From the NCBI GenBank assembly GCA_021298835.1, contig JAJTHG010000033.1, positions 1-64,000 of the forward strand: a DNA stretch of 64,000 nt, read 5' to 3'. Each line of letters starts with the position of its first letter. Position 1 is the stretch's first letter. The notes under the pieces were generated by a model. It was not told the DNA's origin. It saw nothing but the letters and a program-made list of their open reading frames with translations, and made no database searches. This document shows, piece by piece, positions 1-7,692 of this stretch. Source of the stretch: Gemmatimonadota bacterium. Its GTDB lineage: Bacteria; Gemmatimonadota; Gemmatimonadetes; Gemmatimonadales; Gemmatimonadaceae. The position numbers were made by a program, and so were the translations under genes.

Positions 1-2
1 CC

Positions 3-449
3 GAGGACCTGGCACAGGAAGCGTTCATCAAGGTCCTCAACCACATCGACCGCTACAACCCGGAGTTCAAGCTCTCGAGCTGGCTTTTCAAGATCGCGAA
101 CAACGTCGCGATCGACTTCCTGCGCAAGCGCGAACTCGACACCGTCTCGATCGACGGCTCCCGGTGGGCGGACTCCCCCGAGGCGATCGAAGCCTCGGTC
201 ATTGACCCGGCCTCGGGCGGAGAATCGCCCCTGCAGGCGCTCGAGGCGAGGGAACTCGGCAAGGCCATCGAGGCCGCCATCGAGCGGCTTCGGCCCGAGT
301 ACCGGTCCTGCATCATGCTCCGGCACGTGGAAGGGCGGTCCTACGAGGAGATCGCGACGACCCTCGACCTCCCTCTGGGAACCGTCAAGACCTACATCCA
401 CCGGGCGCGAAAACAGCTGCAGGACGCCCTCGCGCACCTGCGCGAGTGA
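3..449 (+). CDS. ECF-type RNA polymerase sigma factor (5' end outside window)
   Basis: The reading frame is open from the window edge, so the N-terminus is missing. The visible part begins inside the region 2 helix (EDLAQEAFIKV, then SSWLFKIANNVAIDFLRKR), which binds the -10 element and core polymerase. A linker follows, and then region 4 with a helix-turn-helix (RSYEEIATTLDLPLGTVKTY) for -35 recognition. This two-domain layout is typical of the extracytoplasmic-function sigma-70 family. A zinc-finger anti-sigma gene starts 75 bases downstream on the same strand, so the pair is probably a signal-responsive regulatory unit that may also control the two envelope genes after it. The ECF subgroup cannot be assigned from the fragment. 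Confidence 0.93.
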   Translation, partial: EDLAQEAFIKVLNHIDRYNPEFKLSSWLFKIANNVAIDFLRKRELDTVSIDGSRWADSPEAIEASVIDPASGGESPLQALEARELGKAIEAAIERLRPEYRSCIMLRHVEGRSYEEIATTLDLPLGTVKTYIHRARKQLQDALAHLRE

Positions 450-510
450 GGCCGTCGCCCGTCACGTGACGCCTGTCTCGCTGAAACTCCCGCCGCCCTG
501 CCGCGTAAAC

Positions 511-518
511 CTCCTGGA
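511..518 (+). promoter_or_regulatory. Ribosome binding site deciding the anti-sigma GTG start
   Basis: CTCCTGGAGG lies at 511-520. Its GGAGG core ends a few bases before the GTG at 525, which selects this GTG as the start. Confidence 0.5.
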
Positions 519-524
519 GGACCC

Positions 525-1112
525 GTGAACCGACACCTGCTTCCCAGCGAAATCGACCTGCTCGTGGACAGCGACGGCGGCTTCGGCCTCGCCGAGCTGA
601 CCGCCCACGTCGAGCAATGCGCCGCCTGTCGCGCCCGCGTGGCCGACGGACGGCGTGTCGCGCAGGCGCTCGAGGCGCTGCCCCACGCCAAGCCCTCGCT
701 CGGGTTCTCGGACCGGCTGATGCAGCGCGTCGAAGTCTTCCAGCCGTGGTACGTCGCCGTCTGGGACCACGCGGAGCGCTTCGTCCCCCGCTCGGTGCCG
801 CTCCGGCGTGCGGCCGTCGCCCTGCTCGCGGCGGGGAGCCTGACGGTCACTGGCGGCGGGCTCTGGCTGGCCACGAACGTGCAGGAAGTCCCGGTCATCG
901 GCGCATCGCTGGCGGTCCAGGGCCAGACGGCCCTCGCCACCGCCGTCGGCGACGCACTGGGGACGCTCCTCGGTCCGTCCGCTTCGGCCCTGCTGCGTAC
1001 CGGCTCCCTCGGTACCGTGGCGATCGGCGGCGTGGCGCTACTCTCGGCGGTGAGCGCTGCCGCGCTCGGCTTTGGCCGTCTGGCCGCCGCGGCACGCCGC
1101 CGGCAGGGCTGA
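525..1112 (+). CDS. Zinc-finger anti-sigma factor, membrane anchored
   Basis: This 195-residue protein probably holds the upstream ECF sigma factor inactive at the membrane. The N-terminal cytoplasmic part has the zinc anti-sigma signature H28-x3-C32-x2-C35. A hydrophobic helix follows at about residues 93-117, and a second hydrophobic stretch lies near the C-terminus (about 158-185), so it may cross the membrane twice. The GTG start has a good GGAGG ribosome site. It overlaps no neighbour, but the next gene starts two bases after its stop, so the set looks like an operon. The partner and topology are inferred from family and position; the signal it senses is unknown. Confidence 0.8.
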   Translation: MNRHLLPSEIDLLVDSDGGFGLAELTAHVEQCAACRARVADGRRVAQALEALPHAKPSLGFSDRLMQRVEVFQPWYVAVWDHAERFVPRSVPLRRAAVALLAAGSLTVTGGGLWLATNVQEVPVIGASLAVQGQTALATAVGDALGTLLGPSASALLRTGSLGTVAIGGVALLSAVSAAALGFGRLAAAARRRQG

Positions 1113-1113
1113 C

Positions 1114-2190
1114 ATGATGCGCCGCATCCTCCAGCTCGGCCTCGCCGCCGCCGCTCTGGTGACGGGGCTCGGCGCACAGGACCGTGACCTCGCCCGGCGC
1201 CTCGATCAGGCGCGCGGCCTCTCCGGCATCCAGGGGCTCCCGTCGGCAGACCAGGTGAGCATCGGCAACCGCACGATCGCGGCCGGCGCGCTGGTGAAGG
1301 GGCCGGTCGTGGTCGCGCGCGGCGCGCTCGAGGTCGTGGGTGAGATCGACGGCGATGCGGTCGTCCTCGACGGCGACCTCTACATCCGCAGCGGCGGCCT
1401 CGTCCGGGGACAGGCGGTGGCGCTCGGCGGCAAGGTCGAGCTCGACGGGGGCCGCGTGGACGGCGAGATCCGCTCGCTGGTCACCGCCGCCGACATCGCC
1501 GCCGCCGCGGCCGAGCGCACCCAGCGCACCCGGATCCAGAAAGGGGCGGTGCTCGCCGCCTCGCTCGTGCTGCTGCTCTTGCTCGGCATCGCCACCACGC
1601 TCATCGCGCAGCCGGCCCTCGACGGGGTCGCGACCGAGCTCGAGCGCGACTTCGGCCGCGCGCTGCTCGTGGGCTTCCTCGCGGAGCTGGCCCTGACGCC
1701 GGTCCTCGGGCTGGCGGTGGTCGGCCTGGCCCTCACGATCGTCGGGATCCTGCTCATCCCCTTCGCGATCGTCGCCTACGCCCTCGCGGTCGCGGGACTC
1801 GTGACGCTCGGCGTGCTCGGTGTGGCGCGCCTGATCGGTGCCGCGCTGGGCGGCGACTCCGCCCGCCGGCTGTCGGCCTCGGGGGCGTCACTCCGCGCGG
1901 TCGTCATCGGCGCCGCCGTCCTCATGGTCCCGTGGGGGCTCATGCTCGCGGGCGGCGCGGTGTGGCCGGCGGGCGAGTGGCTGCTGGGCATCGCCGCCGC
2001 CGGCGTCAGCTGGGTGGCCGCCACGGCGGGCTTCGGCGCGACCCTCCTGTCGCGCGTCGGCATGCGCCCGGTGCGCGCCTCCGCGTCGCGCGAAGTGCCG
2101 GTGGACCAGTACGCGTGGGCCACGCCGACCCCGGTCACGGGCGTCGCGGCTGCGCGGCGGCCCGTCGCGACAAGCGGCGCCGCTCGCTGA
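1114..2190 (+). CDS. Bactofilin-like (polymer-forming) membrane protein
   Basis: About 358 residues from the ATG at 1114, which sits two bases after the anti-sigma stop. A signal peptide ends near GLGAQ. Residues of about 45-120 are a right-handed beta-helix-like run of short glycine/valine repeats (GALVKGPVVVARGALEVVGE and similar), as in bactofilins. The remainder is strongly hydrophobic with about four to five membrane helices and an Ala/Arg-rich tail. An exported polymer-forming domain with a membrane module is known mainly from uncharacterised proteins. Its place behind an ECF sigma/anti-sigma pair suggests an envelope-stress role. The domain call is moderate and the function unknown. 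Confidence 0.65.
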   Translation: MMRRILQLGLAAAALVTGLGAQDRDLARRLDQARGLSGIQGLPSADQVSIGNRTIAAGALVKGPVVVARGALEVVGEIDGDAVVLDGDLYIRSGGLVRGQAVALGGKVELDGGRVDGEIRSLVTAADIAAAAAERTQRTRIQKGAVLAASLVLLLLLGIATTLIAQPALDGVATELERDFGRALLVGFLAELALTPVLGLAVVGLALTIVGILLIPFAIVAYALAVAGLVTLGVLGVARLIGAALGGDSARRLSASGASLRAVVIGAAVLMVPWGLMLAGGAVWPAGEWLLGIAAAGVSWVAATAGFGATLLSRVGMRPVRASASREVPVDQYAWATPTPVTGVAAARRPVATSGAAR

Positions 2191-3053
2191 TGGCGAGCCG
2201 GGCGTCGGCCCGGCTCGGCCGGGGTGGTGCCACCGTGATCGCGCTCGCCGGCGCGCTCGCCATCTCCGAACGGGCCGGGGCGCAGGACTGGCAGATGCTC
2301 GAGGCGCGACGGCCGGCTCGGGACACGCAGCCCGTGCACGTCGCGCTGGCCTACGGCGTCGGCACGCTGCGGCTGGAGCCCGCGGATTCGGGGACGCTCT
2401 ACGACGTCCGTCTGCGGTACGACGCGGATCGGCTCGTGCCCACGGTCGAGTGGCAGGCGGGAACCCGCACCCTTCGCGTCCGGACGCGGCTCGACGGGCT
2501 GCGCCTGCCGGCGTCGGGTCGCACCGACCTGACGCTCGGGCTCACCGCACGCGCGCCGCTCGACCTCGACGTGCAGCTCGGCGCGGTCGAGGCGGAACTC
2601 GACCTGACCGGCCTGCGTGTGCGGTCGCTCGACTTCGCCAGCGGGGCGAGCCGGGCCACGGTGCGCTTCGACACGGCCGCGCGACAGCCGCTCGAGCGGC
2701 TGTCGCTGCAGGTGGGGGCCGGCACGCTGCGCGTGCTCGGCCTGGCGCAGGCGCAGGCGCGCCGGATCGACGCCTCGGGCGGGGTGGGCGAGATCGTACT
2801 CGACTTCGCCGGCTCGTGGACGGGGGACGTCGAGGTGGACCTCGCGCTGGCGATCGGGCAGGCGCGGCTCGTCGTACCGCCCGACGTGGGCGTGCGCGTC
2901 GAGGCGGAGGCGCGGTGGCTCAACCGCCTCGACCTGCCGGGATTCGAGCGCGACGGCGATGCGTGGGTGAGCCCGGGCTACGCATCGGCGCGGCGGACGA
3001 TGCGCGTGGCGCTGACCTCGGTGCTGGGGACACTCGCGATCGAGCGGCGCTGA
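2190..3053 (+). CDS. Exported toast-rack (LiaF/DUF4097-like) protein
   Basis: 287 residues starting at the ATG that overlaps the previous stop (TGATG). A signal peptide ends at about ERAGAQ. The mature part is almost entirely regular beta-strand repeats (for example LDVQLGAVEAELDLTGLRVR and LSLQVGAGTLRVLGLAQA) without cysteines, the pattern of LiaF C-terminal/DUF4097 toast-rack solenoids. Such domains are found in envelope-stress and anti-sigma-linked proteins, which fits the position as last gene of the sigma/anti-sigma/bactofilin operon. No enzymatic motif is visible. Family level is inferred from the repeat pattern only. Confidence 0.6.
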   Translation: MASRASARLGRGGATVIALAGALAISERAGAQDWQMLEARRPARDTQPVHVALAYGVGTLRLEPADSGTLYDVRLRYDADRLVPTVEWQAGTRTLRVRTRLDGLRLPASGRTDLTLGLTARAPLDLDVQLGAVEAELDLTGLRVRSLDFASGASRATVRFDTAARQPLERLSLQVGAGTLRVLGLAQAQARRIDASGGVGEIVLDFAGSWTGDVEVDLALAIGQARLVVPPDVGVRVEAEARWLNRLDLPGFERDGDAWVSPGYASARRTMRVALTSVLGTLAIERR

Positions 3054-3062
3054 GGGGCGCGG

Positions 3063-3179
3063 TCAGCCGCGCATGACCAGCTTCGCCCCCCGCGCGAGGC
3101 CCAGCGCCCGCGCCGCGTTGAGGACCGCGTTGAGGACCGCGTCGGGGCACCGCGAGAGCACCACGCCGTTCAGCGACAT
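3063..3179 (-). CDS. Possible small protein of 38 residues
   Basis: An ATG two bases after the MATE stop opens a 38-codon frame ending at 3063 (MSLNGVVLSRCPD...). It contains a duplicated VLNA segment encoded by a 12-base tandem repeat at 3118-3141. The close spacing behind the MATE gene allows translational coupling. It resembles no family I know and could be chance. Confidence 0.2.
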   Translation of the reverse strand: MSLNGVVLSRCPDAVLNAVLNAARALGLARGAKLVMRG

Positions 3180-3181
3180 CG

Positions 3182-4612
3182 TCACACGGTCTTGTGCGCC
3201 CACCGCCCCCAGCGCCAGATCGCCAGCATCGCCAGGCCGCGCCCCGCGGCCGTCAGCGAGATCACCCACCAGATCCCCTGCACCCCCCAGTGCCCCGCCG
3301 CCCACGCCGCCAGCGGCAGGCGCAGGAGGGTGAGGCCGGTGCTCGTGACCATGGGCGGCACCGTGTCGCCCGCGCCGCCGAGCGCCCCCTCGAGGACGAG
3401 CTCGGCGGTGAGCACGAGCACCGCCGGCACGATGATGCGCAGGTAGCGGGCGGCCTCGGCGATCACCGCCGGGTCGGTCGTGAAGCGGCTGGAGAACCAC
3501 TCCGGGACCGCGAGGAGGAACGCGGCGAAGACGAGGGACGGGAGCGTCGCGTACCACGTGATGAGCCAGCCGGCGCGACGGGCGCGGTCGAGGCGGCCGG
3601 CCCCGAGGTTCTGCCCGACGATCGCCGCCGCCGCAGCGCCGAACCCGACGCCGACCATGTGGAGCCAGCTCTCGATGCGATGGCCGATCCCGAGTGCCGC
3701 GAGGGCCGGCGTGCCGAAGCGCGTGGTCGTGCGCGTCATCAGGACGTAAACGAGCGAGAAGACCACGCCCCACGTCGCCGTCGGCAGGCCGATGCGCACC
3801 ACCGACGCCAGCACCGCGGCGCGCGGCCACCCCACGCGGAGCATGCCGCGGCGGCGCAGCAGCGCGACGCCGATCGCGAAGGCCGTCCCGCGCGTGGCGA
3901 CGAGGGCCACCGCGGCACCGGTGATCCCGAGCCGGGGCGCGGGGCCGAGCCCGAGGATCAGCACGGGATCGAGCAGCAGCGTCACCACCACGCTCGTCGA
4001 GAGCAGGGCGAGCGGCGTACGCGTGTCGCCGGCCGCGCGGAAGGCGGCATCCACGGCGAAGAAGCCGAAGATGAGCGGCGAGCCGAGCAGGTAGGTGCCG
4101 AGGTAGTGCCGCCCGAGTGCGGTGACCGCAGGCGGCGTCTCCATGATCGCGAAGAGCGCCGGCAGCGCCAGCGTACCGGCCACCGCCACCGCGAGGCCGA
4201 GCCCGAGGGCGAGCGCGAGCGCCTCGGCGTTCACCCGCGCGGCCTCGTCGGGGCGTCCCTCGCCGATGCGGCGCGCCGCCACCGCGGTGAGCCCGATGCT
4301 CACGAGCTCAGCGATGGAGACGATGCCCCAGACCCAGAAGATGGACGTGCTGACGGCCGCGAGCCCCTCGGGCCCGATGCGCGTCCCCACCCAGTACGCG
4401 TCGACCGACGCGAAGAGGGTCATGAGCAGGTTCGAGGCGACCGCCGGCAGCGCGAGCCGCCGGATGACGCTCGGCAGGTCGCCGGCGACGACGTCGTGGC
4501 GATCGGGCCCGGTGGTGATCGCCACCGGCGCGACGCCCTCCTGCGGGTCGGCGAAGAGCTCGCCGTGGCCGGTGGCGAAGGCACCGCCGCCGGACGCCGC
4601 CGGCCCCGTCAC
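3182..4612 (-). CDS. MATE family multidrug/cation efflux transporter
   Basis: 476 residues. After a soluble N-terminus of about 45 residues there are two bundles of six membrane helices, the standard MATE fold. The protein exchanges H+ or Na+ for organic cations across the inner membrane. Typical MATE features are visible: LALPAVASNLLMTLFASVDA near the first helix, the AAFRAAGDTRTPL segment and, in the second half, EGALGGAGDTVPPM (the repeated GxGDTxxP motif). The ATG overlaps the mrp stop by four bases (ATGA), so the two are co-transcribed. The substrate cannot be predicted. Confidence 0.92.
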   Translation of the reverse strand: MTGPAASGGGAFATGHGELFADPQEGVAPVAITTGPDRHDVVAGDLPSVIRRLALPAVASNLLMTLFASVDAYWVGTRIGPEGLAAVSTSIFWVWGIVSIAELVSIGLTAVAARRIGEGRPDEAARVNAEALALALGLGLAVAVAGTLALPALFAIMETPPAVTALGRHYLGTYLLGSPLIFGFFAVDAAFRAAGDTRTPLALLSTSVVVTLLLDPVLILGLGPAPRLGITGAAVALVATRGTAFAIGVALLRRRGMLRVGWPRAAVLASVVRIGLPTATWGVVFSLVYVLMTRTTTRFGTPALAALGIGHRIESWLHMVGVGFGAAAAAIVGQNLGAGRLDRARRAGWLITWYATLPSLVFAAFLLAVPEWFSSRFTTDPAVIAEAARYLRIIVPAVLVLTAELVLEGALGGAGDTVPPMVTSTGLTLLRLPLAAWAAGHWGVQGIWWVISLTAAGRGLAMLAIWRWGRWAHKTV

Positions 4613-5730
4613 CGCGCGGCGACGGCCGCCATCCGCTCCGCCACCTTGGTCGCCACCGCCGCCAACGCCCGGGCCGCATTGGACTGCGGATCGCCGACGA
4701 TGATCGGGGTCCCGTCGTCACCGGCCTGCGCCACCCGCGGGTTGAGCGGCACGTGCCCCAGCAGCGGCACGCCGCACTCGTCGGCGAGCGACTGCCCGCC
4801 GCCGGAGCCGAAGACCGCGATCGGCTTGCCCGTCTCGGGATTCTCGAACCACGCCATGTTCTCGACGATGCCCAGCACGGGCACCGCCACGCGCTCGAAC
4901 ATCTTCACGCCGCGGAGGGCGTCGCCGACGGCCACCTGCTGCGGCGTCGTGACGATGACCGCCCCGGCGACCTGCGTGTTCTGCACCAGCGAGAGCTGCG
5001 CGTCACCGGTGCCCGGCGGCATGTCCACGAGCAGGAAGTCGAGCTGGCCCCACGCGACGTCGCGCAGGAATTGCGTGATGATCTTCATGACGATCGGGCC
5101 GCGCCAGATCGCGGGCTGGTCGCGGTCGATCATGAAGCCGAGCGACATCACCTTGACGCCGTGGGCTTCGAGCGGCTGGATCTTCTCCTGCTGCACCGGT
5201 GGCGGCGCGTTGACCCCCATCATGCGCGGCACGTTGGGGCCGTAGATGTCGGCGTCGAGCAGCCCGACGCGATAGCCCTGCCGGGCGAGCGCCACGGCGA
5301 GGTTCGTGGTGACGGTGGACTTGCCGACGCCGCCCTTGCCGGACGAGACGGCGATGATGCGGCCGAGCTCGGGGTACGCCACCGGCGTCGGCGCGGGCGC
5401 GCCGCGGGGAGCCGCGGGCTCGGACATCACGGGGAGGGCCTTGCCCTGCCCCGGCGCCTTGGGGCCGGCCGACACCGGCTTCGCCTCGGCCGGGTCGCGC
5501 GGCACCACGCGGACGGCCGTGACGCCGTCGAGGCGCTCGACGGCCTGCCGCACGTCGCGCACGAGGGTCGCATCGTCGCGCGCGTCGAGCAGGAGGGTGA
5601 GCTGGACCTTGCCGTCGGTGGTGGTGGCGACGTCGCGCACCTGCTCGCCGGCCCAGACGTCGGTGCCGGTGCGCGCGTTGACGATCGAACGGAGGGCGCG
5701 CTCGACGCGCGCCGTCAGGGACTCGGACAT
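4609..5730 (-). CDS. Mrp/NBP35-type ATPase, putative Fe-S cluster carrier
   Basis: 373 residues. The N-terminal ~85 residues form a MIP18/DUF59-like domain, followed by a Pro/Ala linker and a deviant Walker A P-loop NTPase (SSGKGGVGKSTVTTNLA), a switch region (DADIYGPNVPRMMG) and Walker B (LLVDMPPGTGD). Mrp/ApbC proteins load or carry 4Fe-4S clusters for apo-proteins. The CxxC pair normally found after the ENM.WF segment is absent: the segment reads ENMAWFENPETGKPIAVFG. Some bacterial Mrp proteins lack it, and it questions a classical bridging cluster. TAACTT about 36 bases upstream may be a -10 element. It is the first gene of the mrp-MATE pair. Confidence 0.88.
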   Translation of the reverse strand: MSESLTARVERALRSIVNARTGTDVWAGEQVRDVATTTDGKVQLTLLLDARDDATLVRDVRQAVERLDGVTAVRVVPRDPAEAKPVSAGPKAPGQGKALPVMSEPAAPRGAPAPTPVAYPELGRIIAVSSGKGGVGKSTVTTNLAVALARQGYRVGLLDADIYGPNVPRMMGVNAPPPVQQEKIQPLEAHGVKVMSLGFMIDRDQPAIWRGPIVMKIITQFLRDVAWGQLDFLLVDMPPGTGDAQLSLVQNTQVAGAVIVTTPQQVAVGDALRGVKMFERVAVPVLGIVENMAWFENPETGKPIAVFGSGGGQSLADECGVPLLGHVPLNPRVAQAGDDGTPIIVGDPQSNAARALAAVATKVAERMAAVAAR

Positions 5731-5765
5731 GGGGTGATGCCGGTGGAGGAGGACAGCCCCCGAAG

Positions 5766-6815
5766 TTACCGGGATCGGCCGGCGTTTCCTACGCGCCCCC
5801 CGTCCGCCGGCGCGAGCCGGGCGAGGCGGGGGCCACCGGGCGTGGGCACGATCGCGATCCAGCCGCCCGGTACCGCCGTGATGGCGCGCACCGGTCCGGG
5901 CAGGGCGACCGAGCCGAGGTAGCCCCCCGTCCGCACGTGGTAGCGGTCGAGCGTGCGCCAGGCGGCGGCGGTCGCACCCCCGACGAGCAGTTCGAGCGTG
6001 TCCCCGCGCAGCGACGCGTCACCGACGAGCGGGGCGCGCGCGGTGAGGCCCTCGCCTCCCCGGAGCCGGCGTCGCCTCGGCACCGGCATCGTCTCGCGGT
6101 ACGGCATCACGGTCGTGTACCGGCCGGCGGTGTCCACCGTCGCCCACCCCGGCCCGAACGCCATCGCCAGCACGCACCCGCCGCGCGCGGGCACCACCAG
6201 CCCCTGTCGCGCGAGGGCCGGCCAGCGGGACACCGGCGCCCACGGCAGGGGACGACGCCACCGGACCTGCCCGTCGGCCGCGACACGCAGCAGCGCATCG
6301 GTGGCATGGTCCGTGAGCAGCAGCCAGCTGCCGTCGCCGAAGGGGCAGGCGGCGGCGAGGCCGGGCACGCGCGGCAGCTCGACTCGGCGCACCGCGACGT
6401 CGGCCGCGAGCTGCACGAGGCGCGCGGCCTGCGGGTCGAGCACTGCGACCGTGTCGGCGAGCGCGACGACCTGGCGGGACGCGGCTCCGAGCGTCGGCCC
6501 GACGTGCCTCACGCCGTCGCGCGTTGACGTCCACTCGGCGAGGCGGCGATGCGCGGCATCGAGCACCAGCGCGCGGCGACCGGACGCCACGACGCGCACG
6601 GGGGCCAGCGCGGGCTCGGCCGCCACGTGCGCGGTGACGTCGGCGCGCAGGGTGATCACGCGGGACGGCGCGACCGCATCGGCGCTGCGCGGGCGGGGGC
6701 CCGCGAGCTCGCACCCGACGCCGAGGGCGAGGGCCGCTGCGACGAGGGCGGCGCACGCCCGCAGCAGTCGCGCGGCGCCGGCGGCCCGGCGCGGCGGACG
6801 AAGCCGCGCCCTCAC
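5766..6815 (-). CDS. Exported beta-propeller-like protein of unknown function
   Basis: 349 residues from a GTG overlapping the upstream stop (GTGA). The N-terminus is a signal sequence ending in a lipobox-like LGVGC. The rest consists of repeated beta-strand units with hydrophobic-aspartate turns (VVALADTVAVLDPQAARLVQL, RVAADGQVRWRRPLPW, LPGPVRAITAVPGGWIAIV), resembling six-bladed NHL/TolB-type propellers. It is last in a three-gene set with a membrane-tethered thioredoxin-like protein and an 80-residue exported protein, so it probably works with them outside the cytoplasmic membrane. No catalytic motif is seen; function unknown. Confidence 0.6.
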   Translation of the reverse strand: MRARLRPPRRAAGAARLLRACAALVAAALALGVGCELAGPRPRSADAVAPSRVITLRADVTAHVAAEPALAPVRVVASGRRALVLDAAHRRLAEWTSTRDGVRHVGPTLGAASRQVVALADTVAVLDPQAARLVQLAADVAVRRVELPRVPGLAAACPFGDGSWLLLTDHATDALLRVAADGQVRWRRPLPWAPVSRWPALARQGLVVPARGGCVLAMAFGPGWATVDTAGRYTTVMPYRETMPVPRRRRLRGGEGLTARAPLVGDASLRGDTLELLVGGATAAAWRTLDRYHVRTGGYLGSVALPGPVRAITAVPGGWIAIVPTPGGPRLARLAPADGGRVGNAGRSR

Positions 6816-7312
6816 GACGGCAGAAGGAGCGGCAGCACGGCGTGCCACCGGACGAGGGCGTCGGGCGTCTCGGGCAGCGGCGCGGCGAACACGAGGCGGC
6901 CCCGGGCGTCGGCGATCGCCAGCAGGGGTGTGCCGACGTGTCCGAGGTGCCGGAGGGCGCGCACCGCGGCGGGCGAGGCGCGGGAGACGGGGAGCTGCCA
7001 TCCCAGGTCGCGCAAGCGCGACGCCACGACCTGCGCTGCCGTGGTGCCGCCCGGGACGCGCACGACGACACGCGCCCCGGCGCGGTCGGCCGCGCGCACC
7101 ACCGGCGCGAGCGCCTCGAGCCGGCCGTCGCAATCGCCGGGCTGCAGCACGGCGACGACCACCGGGCCCGGCGAGGCGCCGAGCGTCGGGAGGAGGGGTG
7201 GCGCGGCGCGATGCCGGGCGGCGGCCGCGCCCACGACGAGGCCGACGACGAGGCCGACGACGAGGCCGACGAGCACGGCCCCGCCGCCGGCGCGGGGGGT
7301 CAGAAGATCCAC
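6812..7312 (-). CDS. Membrane-tethered thioredoxin-fold-like protein
   Basis: 166 residues from GTG 7312, which lies inside the last codons of the upstream gene. One N-terminal membrane helix is built of GLVVGLVVGLVVG, encoded by three exact 12-base repeats (7233-7268). The exported part looks like a thioredoxin/redoxin core (VVVAVLQPGDCDGRLEAL, then a TPLLAIADARGRLVFAAPLP segment that includes the cis-Pro loop region). Only a single cysteine occupies the active-site position, so it is not a classical CxxC disulfide oxidoreductase; a one-Cys or MauD/TlpA-like partner role is possible. It is coupled to the propeller gene downstream. Confidence 0.6.
   Translation of the reverse strand: MDLLTPRAGGGAVLVGLVVGLVVGLVVGAAAARHRAAPPLLPTLGASPGPVVVAVLQPGDCDGRLEALAPVVRAADRAGARVVVRVPGGTTAAQVVASRLRDLGWQLPVSRASPAAVRALRHLGHVGTPLLAIADARGRLVFAAPLPETPDALVRWHAVLPLLLPS
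7233..7268. repeat. Three tandem 12-base repeats inside a membrane-helix coding region
   Basis: ACGACGAGGCCG occurs three times in a row and encodes the repeated GLVV units of the thioredoxin-like protein. Copy-number change would lengthen the helix by four residues without a frameshift. Confidence 0.85.
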
Positions 7313-7542
7313 GTCGAGCCGCTCGGTCCGGCATAGTAGAAGCGCACCTCGAGGGTGCCGTCGGGGCGCGTCCCGACCTCGGGCTTGAAGCAGAAGAAGA
7401 AGCCGGTGGCGGCGCAGTAGCCGTCGGCGTCGAGCGCCTCGGCCCGCGCGGGGACGAGGGTGAGGATGGTGGCGATGAGGCCGCCGGCGAGCAGGGCGGC
7501 GATGGGCCAGCGGGAACGGGCGCGGGTGACGAGGCGGGACAT
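7300..7542 (-). CDS. Small exported protein with a Cys pair
   Basis: 80 residues with a clear signal peptide (basic start, helix LLAGGLIATILTLV, cleavage after PARA). The mature piece of about 46 residues has two cysteines in CAATGFFFC and ends GSTWIF. The Cys pair could be a substrate or partner of the tethered thioredoxin-like protein encoded next. I do not recognise the family. The gene starts the three-gene set 7542-5766, and about 150 bases separate it from nrnA upstream. Confidence 0.6.
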   Translation of the reverse strand: MSRLVTRARSRWPIAALLAGGLIATILTLVPARAEALDADGYCAATGFFFCFKPEVGTRPDGTLEVRFYYAGPSGSTWIF

Positions 7543-7692
7543 GGCGGGCTCCGGCGCGGGGGGCGAAGGGCCACGGAATCGTGGCGGGAACGCGCCGAAG
7601 CTCGGGCCGCGGGCGCCCCGGCGCGTGGGCCGCGCGTTGCGCCGAGTGTCGTTCCGTCGCGCCGGTCGTCCCGCCGAGCGCGGCGGGTCGCG

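Noticed and set aside
3194-5245. Long open frame on the plus strand opposite the MATE and mrp genes
   Set aside because: High GC leaves few stop codons in the complement of coding frames; the translation is Arg/Gly/Asp-rich low-complexity sequence with no domain.
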